The translations under genes and the position numbers were made by a program. DNA of 64,000 nucleotides from Epinephelus fuscoguttatus (taxonomy: Eukaryota > Chordata > Actinopteri > Perciformes > Serranidae): contig NC_064755.1 in assembly GCF_011397635.1 (NCBI RefSeq), positions 16,909,282 to 16,973,281 of the forward strand. The letters are read 5' to 3'. Of the stretch, positions 13,101 to 37,300 are shown in pieces; within the stretch, counting starts at the first letter, position 1; each line of letters opens with the position of its first letter. The notes beneath the pieces were generated by a model. The model saw only the letters and a list, made by a program, of their open reading frames with translations. It was not told the DNA's origin and ran no database searches.

Positions 13101-13324
13101 CTGCCGTAGAGATGTTTGGGAAGCAGAAAGTCTGTCTCAGTGCACTCCTGTGGCTCATAACGGAGACTGGTGCTGACAGGTGAAATATTCCCATCAGAGC
13201 CAAAATGTTGTGGACTTCTGGAGCGTTGAGATGAGGACGGGTGAGTTCCGTACTGCTGGCTGGTGCCTCTGCCCTCAGAGCCACGTAGGAGCAGTTTCTT
13301 ATCTTGTGACTCTGGGACAGACAT
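1493..13324 (-). CDS. slc41a2: SLC41-family Mg2+ transporter, best match SLC41A2 (10 coding exons)
   Basis: This encodes a membrane magnesium transporter of the SLC41 (MgtE-related) family, which moves Mg2+ and other divalent cations across plasma or organelle membranes. Coding exons on the minus strand are 12947-13324, 12543-12650, 9666-9737, 9365-9509, 8365-8511, 7477-7624, 7173-7252, 2013-2144, 1753-1901 and 1493-1669. They sum to 1536 nt (511 aa) with consistent phases. Visible family blocks include [16 protein letters not shown] near residue 110, [15 protein letters not shown] near 150, [17 protein letters not shown] near 245, [13 protein letters not shown] and a C-terminal [20 protein letters not shown] and LLQGIIMVG favour SLC41A2 over A1 or A3. 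The N-terminus is shorter than in human SLC41A2 (573 aa). The MSVPESQ start was chosen because a strong acceptor at 13366/13365 separates it from an upstream in-frame ATG at 13471. The gene is head to head with washc4. The paralogue assignment is the least certain part. Confidence 0.88.
2395..3485. mobile_element. Helitron-like or other non-autonomous interspersed repeat (tentative)
   Basis: About 1.1 kb of non-coding sequence in the large slc41a2 intron. It opens with a TATATAATGACGAAAACTC block and a TGTG-rich stretch, then contains short phrases typical of high-copy fish repeats, such as a GGGGGCGCTATAG block and 'TTTGGCACAG'. A 13-bp direct repeat, AAAACTCTGTCTG, occurs at 2409-2421 and again at 3473-3485, bracketing the unit. 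No transposase or Rep/helicase frame is present. The Helitron label rests only on the TATATAATG-like start and the lack of terminal inverted repeats. Confidence 0.35.
3609..3677. repeat. ATT/AGT trinucleotide microsatellite
   Basis: A run of ATT repeats, briefly inverted to AAT, passes directly into AGT repeats. It is intronic to slc41a2. Confidence 0.9.
3780..4038 (+). mobile_element. Possible LINE 3' end with TTATC tail
   Basis: T-rich, non-coding sequence ending in an AATACAGG-like block followed by iterated TTATC units. Fish non-LTR retrotransposons often end this way. No reverse transcriptase remnant is attached, so only a 5'-truncated tail would be present. Confidence 0.35.
4050..4602. 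other. Intronic stretch without recognised gene
   Basis: Contains a GC-rich block (about 4060-4125: AGGGGCCCC, GGTCAGGACCCCC) resembling a dispersed fish repeat, and a short AGT microsatellite at about 4200. An 86-codon open frame at 4264-4524 shows no recognisable domain and is probably chance. Confidence 0.5.
4603..5136 (-). mobile_element. Solo LTR fossil of a retrovirus-like element
   Basis: Read on the minus strand, a roughly 534-bp unit begins TGTTGA and ends TCAACA, giving the inverted TG...CA termini of a long terminal repeat. In that direction it carries a TATA-like CATAAAAG followed by a downstream ATTAAA polyadenylation-type signal, the expected U3-R-U5 order. There is no internal coding region and no second LTR nearby, so it is a solo LTR left by recombination. 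A clear target-site duplication was not found, which suggests it is not very young. The family (ERV or Gypsy-like) cannot be settled from the LTR alone. Confidence 0.55.
6228..6801 (+). mobile_element. Non-autonomous hAT-type (Charlie-like) element nested in the LINE
   Basis: Ends are GTGTCAAACTCA and TGAGTTTGACAC (inverted), followed by the CCCGCGGGCC-type subterminal block seen in Charlie-like hAT elements. An 8-bp duplication with one mismatch (CCTAAACC at 6220-6227, CCTAAACT at 6802-6809) flanks it, as expected for hAT. A short plus-strand frame from about 6487 ([18 protein letters not shown]) resembles the N-terminus of hAT/GTF2IRD2-like transposases, up to the first cysteine region; the rest of the transposase is missing. 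The centre holds a perfect palindrome at 6595-6661. It inserted after the host LINE. Confidence 0.8.
6595..6661. repeat. Perfect 33-bp-arm palindrome with 1-nt spacer
   Basis: Arm 6595-6627 (TCAATCAAGGATC...) is exactly reverse-complementary to 6629-6661, with a single G at 6628 between them. It lies in the middle of the nested hAT-type element at the point where the transposase-like frame ends, so it probably marks the internal deletion and rearrangement that created the non-autonomous form. Confidence 0.95.
7800..8215. repeat. Degenerate T-rich tandem repeat
   Basis: Irregular iterations of a unit like TTTGTGTCTCTTTGTGGTCA fill this slc41a2 intron, followed by a tail at 8205-8290 (TTAATTTGAGTGACATTTTGCAGGTGAGGCC in part) that matches the end of the repeat at 11680-11965 and 44750-44905. 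Confidence 0.7.
10015..10660. repeat. Palindromic MITE-like repeat
   Basis: CCCCAGTAAAGTAAACTAAG near 10074 pairs with an inverted near-copy ending TTTACTGGGG near 10181, forming a hairpin of about 26-bp arms. Further right, several GTGCTATAGCACC-like blocks (10490-10620) occur. No coding potential. It lies in a slc41a2 intron. Confidence 0.5.
11680..11965 (+). repeat. Interspersed repeat, 'empty' relative of the copies flanking lrrc10
   Basis: Starts with TTATGAGACAGTGGGCCCCTG and GGCACAGATATGCAAAA, passes GGAAGACACACAGACTTT, and ends with TGGGCCCC...GTGCCCAGTAGGCCTG. The same landmarks, in order, occur at 43985-44905 and (inverted) in part at 48860-48995. Those two carry a further roughly 600-bp insert that is absent here. 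Confidence 0.7.
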
Positions 13325-13491
13325 GGTGTAAAGCTGGCAGGATGTTACACCTGCTGCTCTGGCTCCTGAGAAACAGTGGCACCTACTCTGGTGACAAACA
13401 GGTGGCCGAAAGAGAAAATGAGGAACACCAAAAAGAATAGCAATAAGGACTTGGTAGATTAATAAAACCATAGCATAAATAGCTGTAAAAG

Positions 13492-14995
13492 TGAAAGGGA
13501 CGGTTCTCCAAAATCAAAAATACAAACTTGATTATTTTGGTGTGAGTTGCAGACTGTTGGCGATATCAGCCGTTGAGACGTGTGCTGTCTCTTTAATATA
13601 ACGGAACTAGATGGCACTTGGCTTGTGGTGCTGCACGCTGAAAAAATAACTTTGAAAAACTCAACAGCAATGTCCTTTTTCCAGAAAACATGACCTTGTT
13701 GTGAGCAGTTTCATGTAGGAACTATTTTCTTATTGCTGAATGACACCTGCCAACTGTATCACCACAAATAAGGAAGCGTGCATCTTTTCATGAAATGGTG
13801 GCTTGTGCTCTTGACAGGGTAAGATTAAGCCATTAAGTAAACATTAATGGCATGATCTAGCAGTGTATGCACACTTTCTTCTGCACAGTGATGCAGTTGA
13901 TGGGTGTAGTTGGTAGCCTAGAAAGAAAATAGTCCCTACATGAAACTGCTCATGATAAGGTCTGTGGATTATCTTGACTAACCGGGTTAGATTTCTGGGA
14001 AGACACAATGCTGTGAAGTTTCTCCATAGTATTAGTTTAGCAGGAGAAATAGGCTCCCATGCACCCACATTGCAATTTTTTTGGTAACCTGTTTTGTTAG
14101 GACCCTGATGGTGTCTAGGTAAGATTTTGTCCTGATGCCAAGGTCAACTCATGACCCATGGGGTTTGTCTGGCGGCCATCTTGAATTGATGTCCATGCTA
14201 ATGGAAAAAAATGCAGACTTTCGCAACGTTTCATAATGAACCCACTTTTTCATATAATTTGGACACCAGGACTCAAATGGAAAGGTCACTGACATACTAC
14301 AACCACTCTTTATTTAGGCTTTTAGACTGATAACAATATAACCTCTGCTATTCTGCTAGTTTCACAGTTGTTTCCTGCAATAGCCAAATGCAGCTACTTT
14401 ATTATCTCACACTAATCTCATAGTTATTAAATGGATGAGGTCTATGAAGCCATAATGAGTCAGTTTCAGATTGGTGAGGAGACCTCAAATCAGACCAGGT
14501 ACCTGATGAGGTGTGAATAATGCTGTTTAGAGTTAAGGGAGAGCACCAGGTAATTGGTCTTCACAGAGGAGCAAGAAAGTATGTCTTAGTACTCCAGATG
14601 ATGCCTGCTGCAGATGAACTCCACAGGTGAGCAGATAAAGCGTTGCCTGGGGAGCCTAGCATGTTCCTGACCCTTGTCCTGTCTGTTGCTTGTGATTTTC
14701 AGTGTGAGAAGACTCGATGACTTGTGCACTCTGTAGGATAGGACCTCTGCAGAGCAGTGACAAATGGCAAGTGGAACCTGTTTCTCCTGCTAAACTATAA
14801 TTTTTGGGGGCTTTTAGCACCACATGCCAAGTGCTATCTATTCCCATTATATTCAAGAAGGCAGACATCTCTATAGCTGATACCTCCAACACTCAGCAAC
14901 TCACACCAAAACAGTTTAGACTGATAAATAGCACAACAGGTTAAAGAAAACAAAATGTGTTTTTTATTTTAAGGTGAACTGTCCCTTTAAGTCAA
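13492..14995. mobile_element. Possible MITE-like element with inverted ends
   Basis: The left end AAAGGGACGGTTCTCC near 13496 and the right end GGTGAACTGTCCCTTTAAG near 14990 are imperfect inverted repeats about 1.5 kb apart. No transposase frame lies between them. The two ends could instead belong to separate copies, so the boundaries are tentative. Confidence 0.35.
13695..13960. repeat. Fold-back repeat (long imperfect hairpin)
   Basis: TGAGCAGTTTCATGTAGGAA near 13695 is matched, inverted, by TTCCCTACATG-like sequence ending GAAACTGCTCA near 13960 (TAGTCCCTACATGAAACTGC). Homology continues inward through the GCCAACTGTATCAC and GTGATGCAGTTGATGG blocks, giving arms of roughly 120 bp around a short centre. 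It is a typical teleost fold-back MITE core. Confidence 0.75.
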
Positions 14996-15984
14996 AAGCT
15001 CAGTATTCCATTATTAACACTCGTACTGTACAGACAAGCACTGTGATACTGTATGTTACTTCCATAAAAAATCAAGTGTGCGACTTTGGCATGTAGAAAT
15101 CTTGTCTGTCGCAGAGGCTGTCTCACAGTCATCTGATGGCACAGACAGAATGCATTATCATTCTTCATGCCTGTTTCACATCAGTGACACTGAGGCAGTG
15201 TTGTCCGACACAGACAACGCTCTTCATTGGAAATTCCTAAGAGATGACCAGGTACTGAACAGCTGAGGTTATCAAGCTGTGTGAGCAAGGAGCAAAACAA
15301 AATATATAACTTCTTTTTATACCCATTCTGCTGAAAATATGCATATCAACAAACATACTTGTTGATGGTATGTGAAAATGCATCACTAATACGCTGAATA
15401 ATTTGCTATATCCTGTTGACAAGCTTGAAGTGTCCATATAAACTGAAGCTTCTGCTTGGAAGGTAAGAAATGAATCTTTAATGAAGATATACATAATTTT
15501 ATTATGTTGAATATTCATACACAAGTAACTCTTAATCATCAAACCCCTTAAAATGATTGGAAAACCTACAAGAGCCACACTGTTATGGGCCAAAAACTTG
15601 TTTAATCATTCAAGGCTTTGTAATATTATCTATAAGGACTCCTGTATGCACAGATCTGCAGATGCACACGGATATCTAAAGGAAAGCATTTTACATCAAA
15701 CACTGTATTATGAACGGGTTTCTCACATAGGCACTATTCATCTCCAAGATTGCGATCATAGCGTTGAGGACAACATAAGAGAAAGTTTTAATTCTCGTAT
15801 CAAATTAATTTGTAATGCTTAGTTCTTTGTGGCATGTCTCCCTCTCTGCAGCAGCTCTGCTCACACTGATACTGCTTCAATCAATGTGTAAATATGTACG
15901 TACAGTATTTATATTTTAATTTGATAGTCTGGACAACATTTGGTCTGTATTTATTAGTAGAATTGTAGTATATAAGTGTCTTAC

Positions 15985-16100
15985 CTTTAATGGGAAACCA
16001 TAGGAGAAGAAGAGGCATCTAGTCTCACACTCCACTGCCAACCGTGACTCTTCCTTGGGGCCTCTGTCGTCCACTGAATGTTGAGCTGAGTCTTCAGTGT
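15985..16100 (-). promoter_or_regulatory. slc41a2: Candidate 5' non-coding exon of slc41a2
   Basis: On the minus strand, CCCATTAAAG|GTAAGA gives a good splice donor with the exon ending at 15985, and the first coding exon has a matching strong acceptor (TTTCTCAG at 13366). The upstream limit is unknown. This would place the slc41a2 promoter about 0.5 kb from the washc4 start. Transcript evidence is lacking. Confidence 0.35.
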
Positions 16101-16125
16101 GACATTATGCCAACTCCCCCCACCG

Positions 16126-16131
<6 letters not shown>

Positions 16132-16170
<39 letters not shown>
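16132..16170. repeat. AC dinucleotide microsatellite
   Basis: Nearly uninterrupted AC repeats upstream of washc4. Confidence 0.95.
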
Positions 16171-16176
<6 letters not shown>

Positions 16177-16488
16177 ACCACATGACTTTCACTCTCTCAC
16201 CACCTCTGTCATGTCCAGCACATGCATACTCAAACATAGTGACAGATGCAGTGGTATAAGACAGACAGCATGACACATACACACATTTGACAGGTATTTG
16301 TTAAGCACAGCGAGTTCAGTGCTGGCCTGTGACCAAATTATAGCGTAGTTGTTGTAGTTTTGTTAGCACCATATGTTGTGTTTATTTATCATACCACAGG
16401 TTTTAAAAGTCTGTGCAGGTTGTTACACCTAGATTGGCCGTTTTTATTTAAAAATATAAATAATAAAGAAAGAACAAAACCCAAACAA

Positions 16489-16513
16489 TATCTATCTATC
16501 TATCTATCTATCT
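16489..16513. repeat. ATCT tetranucleotide microsatellite
   Basis: About six tandem ATCT units, roughly 140 bp upstream of the washc4 start codon. Confidence 0.95.
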
Positions 16514-16653
16514 ACTCATTGCCAGTGACATCTCCTCTAGACTCCATTTCCCATGAACACTAGCGCCCATTCACAAAATCATGAGACCGATCATGGGACC
16601 GTGTAGCTCCTGTGTCTAACAGCAGTGTTTGGGTTACAGTTGATGCCACCATT

Positions 16654-31701
<15,048 letters not shown>

Positions 31702-32743
31702 CCCTCACTGTGAGATCAGCAGATCAGGGTTCACAACATGGGAACCATAAAATGAGGGGAGTGTGCGCCTGGGCAGAGGAGGGAGTGTGAAGAGAGGATC
31801 TCAAGCAGCAGACTGCACTGAAACATGTGCTTCGTTCAGGGAGAAACAACTCGTAAACTGGATGTAACGACAGACACCTAAAGGATCTTATGTCTCTTTA
31901 CGTCTCACGACAAAGCAATCATCATCATCATCATGAGAGAGAATGTCTGCTCATAGTGCTCCTGCAGGACGTGTCTTTTTGGTTTCCATCCTTCAGAAAC
32001 AACGATGTAACATCCCCACAGCTTTGAAGTGTTTGCAACATCTAATAACTTCAGTTTGAATTTGTAGCATTTATGCGAGCGACTGCAATTTTGAAAAGGT
32101 CAGCTGGTGTCAGCTGTACTGTATCAGTGATCGCTTTCTTTGCCATGCTGCCTTCTGATACTCACACATCCAGTCTAGATGGACTAGATTATTTTTCTAC
32201 AGTAGAAGCCTCAGCTGTGTGTGTGTGTCCTCTGCTGATCAGAGACAAATCCAATCAGTGACTGATTTGCATCTGTTTTTATTTTCTATACTTTGCTACA
32301 TCTTTGTGTCCACTGTACTAATTGTGATCGATTGCCCGTTGCCTTTAACGGCAGCTCTGTTCTTAACGGTGCTGCAAATTATAGCAGAGTAATGAGAATG
32401 TTTTCAGTGTATTATCTCATGTTACGTGCCATATTTGTCTACTGCTAGTTCTTGTTTTGTCCATTTTATACATTGTATGAATTATGGTGTGTATGTGCCT
32501 TTCAAATCTGTGGATACCTGTTTGGATAACCTAATTAATTTAGGAATAATACATCTAACATACAAAGATTCTCAATCTGTGGGTGTAGCATAGTGCAAAC
32601 GTTTCAGGAGATGTTTCATTACATTTTGATTTCCCAGTTTTGTATTTATCAACATGTGGTACATGTGAGGCCATAACTGGTCAGAACTACATTCCATGAA
32701 TTGACTTGCTTGATGAGAAAGTTCTGTTCAGTCTTTGAGGACT

Positions 32744-32749
32744 AATAAA
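32744..32749 (+). terminator. washc4: Polyadenylation signal of washc4
   Basis: AATAAA about 1.04 kb after the stop codon, followed by a T-rich stretch. A second AATAAA lies at about 32911, only 40-50 bp from the opposing cnot2 signal. Confidence 0.65.
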
Positions 32750-32954
32750 ACCTGCACTTTCAACAGAATGTTTGGAAATGAAATCCTTCAGACTTCAAAC
32801 AAGCAGTGTCCGTATTGTACATGTCTGCCTGCAAATTTGTACATTATAATCAAAACTGACTCCAGGAAATGAATTTAAATTAGCGAGGGATCCCTGACGT
32901 TGCAAAAGAGCAATAAACAACACACAGACAGTGGTTCAGGAAAGCCTTTTCTGC

Positions 32955-32960
32955 TTTAAT
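32955..32960 (-). terminator. cnot2: Candidate polyadenylation signal of cnot2
   Basis: TTTAAT on the plus strand reads ATTAAA on the minus strand. It would end a cnot2 3' UTR of about 1.35 kb and put the two convergent transcripts nearly end to end with washc4. Confidence 0.45.
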
Positions 32961-33362
32961 ACAAAGAAAAGAAGCTTTTAACTTCAGAAAATACAAGATT
33001 GGTCTGGATTTTTTTCTCTCCTCAATTTGTCATTTTTCCGTTTCCTATGAAATGCTGTTCAGGGCTGTTCAAACAGCTTGAAATGAAATACATCCCTTCT
33101 TTTGCTTTGGGCTCCAAACTCTGGGGGGATGATCTCCATGTTTATTTTTTCATTTTGTTGTTCTTTTTTTTTTTGGCTGAGAATCAGGCCTTTCCTTAAA
33201 TGACATTTTATTTTTGTATTATTTCGATGTTAAGTGCCCGCAGTGCCATGTGACACCCTGTCCAGCAGATCCAGAAATGTCCTGTTGCGTCCACATATTG
33301 CATCCATGCTCACCTCATAAAAACGAGGTACAAGGCAGGGCAAAATTTCTTCCAAAATAGAT

Positions 33363-33402
33363 GTCATATATATATATACATACATATATATATATATATA
33401 TA
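33363..33402. repeat. TA/TACA microsatellite in the cnot2 3' UTR
   Basis: Alternating TA with TACA interruptions inside the presumed 3' UTR. Confidence 0.85.
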
Positions 33403-34307
33403 GCAATCATATATACACATTCGTACATACATATACTAATTTATGTGATGCAAAGAAACAAAAAATGTACACATTTCTTACAAAATTGTAACAAAGACTG
33501 GAAAGTGTTTTGTTTGCTCTGGAGCAACGTGTCGCTGTTTAGCCTCTGCGAGGATTCGTCCACATTCGTGGGAACCAAAAGTAGTCTCCCAAAATTTGTG
33601 TCCATGTTCAACTGGCACAGAATTCACAGCGAGAGACGGACAGAGGGAGAAACAGAGGATGAGACAGAAAACAGTTCGGTGGTGCAAACACAGAGGTTGG
33701 AATCAATGTAAATGGAAGGGGAAAAAAATGGGTGAGATGAAAAGGGATGCATGTGGAAACGTTGCATGAACCCCCCAACCCATTTAAACAAAAAAAAAAA
33801 AGGAAAAAAATATCAGGGAGTGTTCACATTAAAAAATCACAAACAAATTTTGTGTTCTTTTATTACTAAATATAGTGCAACAATAAACATTGCATTTCTT
33901 TCACCCTTTCATTTGCGTCTGAGGATGTGAACTTTCCTCGCCTTGTTTCTGTTCGAAACACCTGGCATAAACCTTGTTCTGTCACTGTCCTGTGCCACAA
34001 GGTCAGTCCTCCGTTCTAAAAGAAAACTTCAGAGGCTTCAGAGACGTAAACATAACACAGACCCTGCTCAAAACAAGACAAAAAAAACCCAGGAGGAACA
34101 TAAAGAATAAAAACAGAACAAGTGTTGGTGTTTTGGGCAGCATGTAATTTTGGAAAGGCAGGGCAGTTTTGATGGTGGCTGACGGCCCCGCAGTCGGATA
34201 GCCAAATCCTCGAGGAATAAAAACCAAGCTGTGTGAACCACAGCGCCCCCTCCTGGACAACAGTGTCATGTGCAGGAACCGCTGCGTCCCTTTGGACTGG
34301 TCGGGCC

Positions 34308-37300
34308 TTAGAAGGCCTGCTGGGCTGGGTTGTAGTTGAATGTTGTTGGCACGTGTGGCCTCTCTTCCAGCTTGTCGTACTCCAGATGAAACTCCTTAGA
34401 GATGCAAACACAGTTTTAACATGACAGGAAATGTTCGGTAAAACCTGATGCTGTTTGCGAAGGTGCAGTGGAAAGACAGATTCTTACCTTGGCTACTTTC
34501 CTCCAGTTAAGACAATCAAAAAAGTAGTAGGTTCCCCTCTCGTAGGTGTTGGTCTTCAGTGTAGGCTCCATGCCGGGTGCCCTTGTTATCCAAACCCGCT
34601 CCTCTTTGTGGTACCTCCAGTCCCGGTTAAAGCTGGAGAGTGAAGTTATGAACAAGGAATAAGGAAAAAAGAATTTTAAAGGGTGTACTATGCAGTATTT
34701 TCCTCAAACACAATGTACAGACTCATCCCTCTCAGTCATCACTTACGATCCACTGGAAGTGCGCAGCGGTGTATTAATCTGCAGAGACTGTGTCCTTTAC
34801 CTGTTCTTATTTTGCTGTGTTCAGGACATCCCGAGATACAACACTCAGGTGATGTCAGGACTTAACATAAACCTAGCGACCAGGTGCCACACCGTAAGCA
34901 GCATACATCCAAGAGCAAGCTATGAAAATCGTGGACACAGCACCGAAAAACTGCAAATACAGTGAGGTGAAACGCCAAGACAAAGCTAGGGTTGGCTTTC
35001 ACTTTCGCTGGCAATACTGTTTACAAACAGGGTCCGACAATTCCTGCATAGTAAACCTTTAACCCCAGGAACCTTTAAAAAAAAAAAAAAAAAAACATGA
35101 ATCAAATCTTTACTCTAAAGCCAGGGTTCCCACAGTCAGGGAAAGCCTAGAAAAGTCATAGGATTTCACAATCTTGTTTTCCAGGCCTGGAGAAGTCATG
35201 AAATCAGTAATATCCTTGAACATTTTGGAAAAGTCGTGGAATTTTTTCATTGTTGAAGTAGTTGTTTAAATTGCTTCTTAAATCTTATCAGTTCAAAAAA
35301 GCTTCAAATTTATTTTTAGCATAATGTTTATTTTATATGTCTTATTTGATTATTGTTATTGTTATTATCTTGTATTATCAATGGTTATTGTATTCTTTTA
35401 TTTTTGTATTATTCTAATTGTTTGATTCGATATACCTCCGTGCAGACTACAGGGCGATTTGGTGCCGACTTTGCTTATCTTCTTCAGTGATGTATTTTAT
35501 CGTTATTTTATCTGTACTGTGCTTTGTATTTCTTGAAATTGCCTGCTTTTATTTGCAAAAATCTGGGACCAACAATGTTGGTCCCCCCTTGCACAGTTGT
35601 CTAGTTCAATTGTGCTAAATAAATAAATCAAATCAATCAAATCCAAAACACTTTGTAACTTTGTTTTGAAAAGCGCTTTATCAATTATGACGGTCCATGA
35701 AATGTAAAATAAGGGCAAATTTATTTCCTGCAGCTGTTGACATAATGTAGCTCTAACACTTCTTCACTTCTTCATTTTCTCCTTGCATTCTGTCTCTCCC
35801 TCCATGTCTGCCAGCTAGCTGGAATTATGTCTGAATAAACTTGAAATGTTATACGTTTGTAGGACAAGAAACTTAACGTTGTGACAGTGTCATGTAACAT
35901 GTTTCCATACCAGGTGTTATACAGATTTTTTAAAATTAGGGACAATGTATTGACTGTGCCCGTAGTTTGAAGTTGTCTTTATGAAGTGAACACGACCAAA
36001 TATAAGAGATTAAAAAAGGCTGCTGTTCAATATTTATACTATAATTAAGTATTGTCTACAGTTCTGTTTGTGTTATACATTGTGAATGGTAATGGAAATT
36101 TTATTCTGGGTCCTTGAAAAGTCATGGAAAGGTTCAGAAATTTTGTCCATGAAGCTGTTTGGAAGCCAAGTACAGAGGGATGAGCTGCTGAAAGCTTGCC
36201 ACAAACTTAAATAGCTATTATTAACTAACTTTAAATGGACTTGAAAACGCCTGTCAACAATGTCCAGATAGAGAAAAAAAACACCATCGAACTTAAATAG
36301 ACACTATTTATAGTGTGAATTTAACAGTTATGATAGACAACATTTATGCAGCAGTAACCATTCATGAAATGAAGTACTCACAGCTCGACAGCTGCCAGAA
36401 GCTGTAGCAGGTCTCCACCATTCATGTAGTACAGGTAGAACAACAGGTCCTCACCATATCGTGCCAGTTTAATTGCAGCCAACTGGAATCAGGACAGCAA
36501 AGAGTACAGATAATTAGTTTTGTACCCACATACACTCCCTGATGACTGAAGCCACTTATTGTATCAATGTCCTGGTGCTCATACTTACCTTGTCCCTTAT
36601 GTGGATATTTGTTAAGTATTCAGACGGGACGTGGAAGTCTGAAAAGGCAAGAGCAAGCAAGAGTGACTAAAACACCATTAAAATCACGATTCAATACAAA
36701 AATGTCCACATGTGAATGTTTTGTAAGATGCTCTCTTCTTATTGAATGCCTCCTCTCTTAGAATCGACTGCCAGCTGTTCTGTACTAACAAATCATACTG
36801 ATACCATTCAAAAGAGACAAACCACATTTTGAAGCTTCCCCCTCATCTCCCTTTCGGTCTATATCAATACTCAACATGTCATCATAAAAATGTCTTCAGA
36901 CTGGCTCAGACTCTGCCAAATCTTAAAAGCTAATCAGGACTGCCAAATGATCACTAAATTAAGGCGATTATAAAACATTAAAAAGTCGTACTCCCCCACA
37001 TACTTCACGTTAATGTCTTACCAATGTCTTGAGGTCGACAAGGTGATGAGGCCCAAGGAGAGGCGAACTTGGGGTACAAGTTTCTGTCGGGAAAGAAAGT
37101 TGGAGTAAGTTCTTGTCACTGTGAACATCAAAACAGAACATTTGCTAGACACAGTTTAGATAAATTAAAAAGTATCAGAACAAACTAACAAAACAAGAAT
37201 GAGTCAAACCAATGCACTGATATAGAAAAACAGTCAACAAGAAGGAGTAAGCTGGACGATTAAACTCACTGTACATTTCAGTACTTTTAAAATTGCCAAT

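Larger units (their letters stand above)
13330..16653. other. Intergenic interval between slc41a2 and washc4 (head to head)
   Basis: Between the two divergent start codons. Contains a fold-back repeat at 13695-13960, transposon-like ends (AAAGGGACGGTTCTCC near 13496 and the inverted GGTGAACTGTCCCTTT near 14990) that may bound a 1.5-kb element, an AC microsatellite at 16132-16170 and an ATCT microsatellite at 16489-16513. A likely non-coding first exon of slc41a2 ends near 15985. No other gene is supported. Confidence 0.6.

Noticed and set aside
12821-13471. 216-codon open frame starting MVLLIYQ upstream of slc41a2
   Set aside because: A strong splice acceptor (TTTCTCAG) at 13366 separates this N-terminal extension from MSVPESQ, and the part after 12947 runs through a splice donor into intron.
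13492-14995. One intact 1.5-kb MITE bounded by GGGACGGTTCTCC-type ends as a firm finding
   Set aside because: The ends are only moderately similar and the interior contains a separate fold-back repeat, so two unrelated fragments are equally likely; kept only as a low-confidence feature.
15987-16282. Open frames rich in Val-Cys or Thr-His repeats
   Set aside because: They come from the AC microsatellite at 16132-16170.
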